Assembly (NCBI GenBank): GCA_945865805.1 | Contig: CAMBGJ010000007.1 | Location: 1 to 36,021 of the forward strand | Direction of reading: 5' to 3' | Length of the DNA stretch: 36,021 nucleotides | From: Bordetella parapertussis | GTDB lineage: Bacteria; Pseudomonadota; Gammaproteobacteria; Burkholderiales; SG8-41 | In this document: one piece after another, positions 32,221 through 36,021 of the stretch | Position numbering within the stretch: the stretch's first letter is position 1 | How the letters are laid out: each line of letters starts with the position of its first letter | The notes under the pieces: generated by a model | The model's input: the letters and a program-made list of their open reading frames with translations, nothing else | What the model was told of the DNA's origin: nothing | The model's database searches: none | Translations under genes and position numbers: made by a program

Positions 32221-32797
32221 TCACGGCTTGCGCCAGCGTGCCGATATCAACGTGATCGAGTTCGCCACCCACCGGCAGCCCGCGCGCGATGCGCGTGACC
32301 TTGATACCGCGTGCGCCGAGCAACTCGCCGACGTAATGCGCGGTGGCCTCGCCTTCAGCGGTAAAGTTGGTGGCCAGCACCACTTCGCTGACGGCACCAT
32401 CGGTGGCACGCTTTAATAACCGGTCCAGGTGAATCTCCTTGGGGCCTACGCCATCCAGCGGCGACAATACGCCAGCCAGTACAAAATACAGGCCCTTGAA
32501 ACTTTGTGTCTGCTCGATCATCAACAGATCGGCGGGCGACTCTACCACGCACAGCAGGCTCGCATCACGCCGCGTGGACGAACACAGGTCACACAACACA
32601 TCCTCGGAGAACGAATTGCATTTTTCGCAGTGGCGTATGCGATCCAGCGCCATGCGCAACGCCCCCGACAAACGCGCCGCCCCCGACTGATCTCGTTGCA
32701 GCAGGTGATACGCCATACGCTGCGCAGATTTTGGCCCCACGCCCGGCAGACAGCGCAGCGCAGCCATCAGTTCTTCGAGGGCGGACGAGGCTTTCAT
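32201..32797 (-). CDS. recR: Recombination protein RecR
   Basis: [43 protein letters not shown] zinc finger; [36 protein letters not shown] Toprim. Confidence 0.97.
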   Translation of the reverse strand: MKASSALEELMAALRCLPGVGPKSAQRMAYHLLQRDQSGAARLSGALRMALDRIRHCEKCNSFSEDVLCDLCSSTRRDASLLCVVESPADLLMIEQTQSFKGLYFVLAGVLSPLDGVGPKEIHLDRLLKRATDGAVSEVVLATNFTAEGEATAHYVGELLGARGIKVTRIARGLPVGGELDHVDIGTLAQAVIERRAV

Positions 32798-32841
32798 CGC
32801 CACACCCGTTCACGCGTTAACTCGTTCACACGTTCACTGCG

Positions 32842-33177
32842 TTAAAACGGCATCTTAAAGCCCGGCGGCAGCGGTAGGCCCGCCGTCATGCCAGCCATTT
32901 TTTCCTGCTTGGTGGATTCCACGCGGCGCACCGCGTCATTCATCGCAGCGGCGATCAGGTCTTCGAGCATTTCCTTGTCGTCGCTGCCTTCTTTCACCAG
33001 ACTGCCGTCGATGGCGACACGGCGCACGCCATACTGGCAATTCATTGTCACTTTCACCATGCCCGCACCGGCCTGACCTTCGACTTCAAGCGTGGCGAAC
33101 GAGGCCTGCATCTTTTGCATGTTGTCTTGCATCTGCTGGGCCTGTTTCATCAGACCCGCCAACTGGTTTTTCATCAT
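32842..33177 (-). CDS. ybaB: YbaB/EbfC-family nucleoid-associated protein
   Basis: [21 protein letters not shown]...[16 protein letters not shown]...[19 protein letters not shown]; between dnaX and recR. Confidence 0.95.
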   Translation of the reverse strand: MMKNQLAGLMKQAQQMQDNMQKMQASFATLEVEGQAGAGMVKVTMNCQYGVRRVAIDGSLVKEGSDDKEMLEDLIAAAMNDAVRRVESTKQEKMAGMTAGLPLPPGFKMPF

Positions 33178-33210
33178 AATGATCTAACCCATTGATTATA
33201 TAAATAACTC

Positions 33211-34845
33211 TCAAGTGCCAACTGGCTTTACCGAACCTGGCTTAACTTTTGCGGCAAAGTCTTTTTTGAGTTCGTTGACGAACGGATCGTCATCGATCAC
33301 GCGCTCAGCTTGCGCCAGCCGTTCGTCCTTTTGCCGATTGGCGATCGTCACCGGCGAATTGATCTCACCCTGCGCCACGTTGGCAACGTTGATGTTCACC
33401 TTGAACGCCGCACCGTAACGCTGTAGCAGCGCGGTCTTCAGTTTGCCCAAATGGGCACCCGCCAGCAAATGTTCCTGCGCCTTGGGCAAAGTCAGATCGA
33501 TTTTCGAGGCATCCAACTGCGTCATCTCGCAATGTTGCGCCAGTTGCTTGGTGAGTCCGACGATGCCCAGGTGCTGCACCAGCTCATCCCAGGTGACCTT
33601 GGTGCTGGCGGGCACGGAGACCACCGGCACCGCCTGCGCCGTTTGTACTGTAGGTGCCACCGCGGTTGCGGACGGTGCCATGTCAGCTGGCATAGGCGAC
33701 GTTCGAGTCACGGGCGCCGAATGCGTGCGCGGCGAAGGGGCTCCGGGTGCCGCCACGGGCGCATCCCCTGGCGCGAACGCCAGCATGCGCAACAGCGTCA
33801 TGGTGAAACCCGCGTATTCGTCGGGCGCAAGACCGATATCACTGCGGCCCTGCACCACGATCTGATAATAAAGTTGAAGCTCGTCCGCGGCGAACTGTTT
33901 GCACAAGGCCAGCACGGATTCGCGGTCAGGGTCGTCGTCCGCCACCGTCGCCGGTATGCGTTGCGCCAGCGCGAGGCGATGCAGCAGGCTGCCCAGATCA
34001 AGCAGCGCTGCTTCAAACGACAGGCTGCGTGCGGCCATCTCATCGGCTTTGGCGATCATCGCCGCGCCGTCGCCACGCACCAGCGCCTCAAGGATGGCGA
34101 ACAAATGCTGCTGATCCACCGCGCCCAGCATGGCACGCGTCGAGGCTTCATCCACCTTGCCGCCGCCATGCGCGATGGCCTGATCCAGCAGCGACAGCGA
34201 ATCGCGCAGGCTGCCCTGGGCCGCGCGCGCGATCAGCGCCAGCGCGGGCGCTTCAAACGGCACTTGCTCGGCTTCGAGCACATGGCTCAAGCGCCCGGCG
34301 ATCTGCTGCTGCGGAATCTGCTTCAGGTTGAATTGCAGGCAGCGCGACAGCACCGTCACCGGTATTTTCTGCGGATCAGTGGTGGCAAGAATGAATTTCA
34401 CGTGCGCCGGCGGCTCTTCCAGCGTTTTCAGCATGGCGTTAAAGGCGTTACGCGACAGCATGTGCACTTCGTCGATGATGTAGACCTTGAAGCGGCCGCT
34501 TGATGGCGCATACATCGCGTTTTCGAGCAGCTCGCGCATGTTGTCGACCTGCGTATTCGATGCAGCATCCAGCTCCACCAGATCAACGAATCGCCCGCTG
34601 TCGATTTCGGTGCAGGCGGTGCATTGGCCACACGGCGCATCAGTAATACCGGTTTCGCAGTTGAGCGCCTTGGCGATGATGCGCGCGAGCGTGGTTTTGC
34701 CAACGCCGCGCGTGCCGGTAAACAGATACGCGTGATGCAGCCGCTGTTGTTTGAGCGCATTGCCCAGCGCGCGGACCACATGCTCTTGTCCGACGAGTTC
34801 GGTAAACGATTTTGGGCGCCACTTGCGGGCGAGTACCTGCGTCAC
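33211..34845 (-). CDS. dnaX: DNA polymerase III subunit gamma/tau
   Basis: VLARKWRPKSFTELVGQEHVVRALGNAL, LFTGTRGVGKTTLARIIAKALNC, C-x8-CxxC zinc site, VYIIDEVHMLSRNAFNAMLKTLEEPP. Confidence 0.96.
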   Translation of the reverse strand: MTQVLARKWRPKSFTELVGQEHVVRALGNALKQQRLHHAYLFTGTRGVGKTTLARIIAKALNCETGITDAPCGQCTACTEIDSGRFVDLVELDAASNTQVDNMRELLENAMYAPSSGRFKVYIIDEVHMLSRNAFNAMLKTLEEPPAHVKFILATTDPQKIPVTVLSRCLQFNLKQIPQQQIAGRLSHVLEAEQVPFEAPALALIARAAQGSLRDSLSLLDQAIAHGGGKVDEASTRAMLGAVDQQHLFAILEALVRGDGAAMIAKADEMAARSLSFEAALLDLGSLLHRLALAQRIPATVADDDPDRESVLALCKQFAADELQLYYQIVVQGRSDIGLAPDEYAGFTMTLLRMLAFAPGDAPVAAPGAPSPRTHSAPVTRTSPMPADMAPSATAVAPTVQTAQAVPVVSVPASTKVTWDELVQHLGIVGLTKQLAQHCEMTQLDASKIDLTLPKAQEHLLAGAHLGKLKTALLQRYGAAFKVNINVANVAQGEINSPVTIANRQKDERLAQAERVIDDDPFVNELKKDFAAKVKPGSVKPVGT

Positions 34846-34922
34846 GATGGTGCGGCTACCTGAAAAACGGAAGCCGTATTGTACGCCGGTACACGCGGGC
34901 GCGGCGCGCCGTTCAGGCTGCG

Positions 34923-35466
34923 CTAAAAGTGATACTGCAACCGCAGATGCGCGAAGTTGATGCCGCCGTTGGGGCGTTTAATCGCGGCATTGGACAAGTG
35001 TTGCACGCGCAAGCCCACCTCAAAGGCCTGTTTGCCGCCGAAGCGATAGCCCGCGCCCAGGTGCGTGCCAAACTGCACTGCCGTGCTGAAGGTGTGCGAG
35101 GTAATCGAAGTGTGCGAAATCAGGTGCGTACCCAGACCGATCTCGGCGAACGGACCGACACCGCCAGTGCGGCTCAAACGAAACGTCGGGGTCATGCCGA
35201 TATTGATCAGACTGGCATTTTGCCCTGGCGCTCGCGTGTCAGCGCGCCAGGTGCCGATGCTGGCGTCGGTGTAGCCGCCCAACCTGCCAGTTGTTATCGA
35301 GCTTCCAGGTCTGCTTCCAGTTCCATTGCAGGCCGATGCGCGCCATGTTCACTTGATCGTTGCCGCGCCCGGCTTCGATGGAAATGCCATCGACCGCCCA
35401 TGCCGTTGCTGATACCAATCCGGCCAAGCCCATCAGGCCAATCGCGAGTGCCGCACGCCAATTCAT
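34923..35466 (-). pseudogene. pagL: PagL-like lipid A 3-O-deacylase, split by an apparent single-base frameshift
   Basis: MNWRAALAIGLMGLAGLVSATAWAVDGISIEAGRGNDQVNMARIGLQWNWKQTWKLDNNWQ in one frame; LGGYTDASIGTW...VQHLSNAAIKRPNGGINFAHLRLQYHF (HxSN-like active-site region) in another. Removing one G near 35283-35284 restores the reading frame. Confidence 0.78.
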
Positions 35467-35502
35467 GATTTCTCCCTGCAATCTTTTCAGTTTCAACGTG
35501 AA

Positions 35503-35544
35503 ATCGCCTTGCCGGCACGCACAGATGCGTACCGGCAAGGCGAT
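35503..35544 (-). terminator. Strong hairpin downstream of the SRP RNA (probable ffs terminator)
   Basis: ATCGCCTTGCCGGCACGCA-CAGA-TGCGTACCGGCAAGGCGAT: 19-nt arms, one non-Watson-Crick position; short T-run on the minus strand. Confidence 0.65.
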
Positions 35545-35554
35545 CAGTAAGGGT

Positions 35555-35650
35555 GGCGAGCCTGACCCCCGGCACTTGCAGAGAATAGCTTTGGCTGCTT
35601 CCTTCCGGACCTGACCAGGTTCACTACCATGCAATGCGGGGAGGCCCGCC
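35555..35650 (-). ncRNA. ffs: Small bacterial SRP RNA (4.5S)
   Basis: Minus strand GGCGGGCCTCCCC...CCTGGTCAGGTCCGGAAGGAAGCAGCC...GGGGGTCAGGCTCGCC: conserved SRP core and complementary ends. Boundaries approximate. Confidence 0.95.
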
Positions 35651-35685
35651 GTTGATCTTGATTACCGCTGCGCTCTGCGGACAAT

Positions 35686-35710
35686 CTTTGTAAGTATTTG
35701 ATTTTTAAGG
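35686..35710 (+). repeat. AT-rich GTAAGTATTTG motif, copy D
   Basis: Plus strand CTTTGTAAGTATTTGATTTTTAAGG between ffs and the M23 peptidase gene. Confidence 0.5.
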
Positions 35711-35785
35711 AAAATTAATTTCTTCTGTTAAGGCAATGTTACACGGAATCCGGCATAAATGCACGCTGCTGATCGCACTTTGTGA

Positions 35786-36021
35786 TCACGTACCGGGCAG
35801 CAACTTGGCCGGATCCACCGGCTTGCCCTGGCGGCGAATCTCAAAGTGCAGTTTCACCTGATCGGCATCGGAGCTGCCCATATCCGCGATACGCTGGCCG
35901 CGGCGCACCGTCTGGCCTTCTTTCACCAGCAGATTGTCGTTGTGCGCGTAAACGCTCAGGTAGTTGGCGTTGTGACGTATCACCACAAGCTTGCCCAAGC
36001 CACGTATGCCGGTGCCGCTGA
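35786..36021 (-). CDS. M23-family murein peptidase / NlpD-like C-terminus, truncated at the window edge
   Basis: GKLVVIRHNANYLSVYAHNDNLLVKEGQTVRRGQRIADMGSSDADQVKLHFEIRRQGKPVDPAKLLPGT: NlpD/EnvC-like LytM C-terminus. Confidence 0.9.
   Translation of the reverse strand, partial: SGTGIRGLGKLVVIRHNANYLSVYAHNDNLLVKEGQTVRRGQRIADMGSSDADQVKLHFEIRRQGKPVDPAKLLPGT

Noticed and set aside
33251-33270. A-rich CTCAAAAAAGAC in dnaX as a possible programmed tau/gamma frameshift site
   Set aside because: Located at the extreme C-terminus and in the phase CTC AAA AAA GAC, not the A AAA AAG phase; cannot produce a normal gamma truncation.
33451-34503. 350-aa plus-strand ORF opposite dnaX
   Set aside because: Arg/His/Gln-rich shadow translation; dnaX motifs on the minus strand are unmistakable.

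Overview
GC-rich bacterial chromosomal window, most consistent with a betaproteobacterium (inferred from gene order, not proven). It has two parts. (1) About 1-11 kb is an accessory, catabolic-looking region: the N-terminus of an IS630-like transposase at the left edge, a di-heme cytochrome c peroxidase-like protein, a cupin, an 865-aa two-domain (CaiB-CaiB) family III CoA-transferase, two SMP-30/gluconolactonase-like proteins, three consecutive divergent HpcH/HpaI (CitE-like) lyase paralogues, and an orphan Bug-type solute receptor. (2) About 11-36 kb is mostly housekeeping: ppiD, map, glnD, def, an MTIP/MTA phosphorylase, an internally deleted hpt remnant, ligA, zipA, smc, queF, dapC, dapD, a PilT/PilU ATPase, prmB, another Bug receptor, an RluB-type pseudouridine synthase, recR, ybaB, dnaX, a frameshifted pagL, the SRP RNA (ffs), and the C-terminus of an NlpD-like M23 peptidase. 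Observations most worth a second look: the CoA-transferase/lactonase/triple-lyase cluster, the in-frame gutted hpt, the single-base-disrupted pagL, two 80-bp REPIN-like elements, a 33-bp perfect-arm palindrome with a relative 23 kb away, and a recurring AT-rich GTAAGTATTTG motif at intergenic and gene-start positions. No CRISPR array, tRNA or rRNA was seen. All family calls come from reading motifs and recalled homologues; no database search was run.
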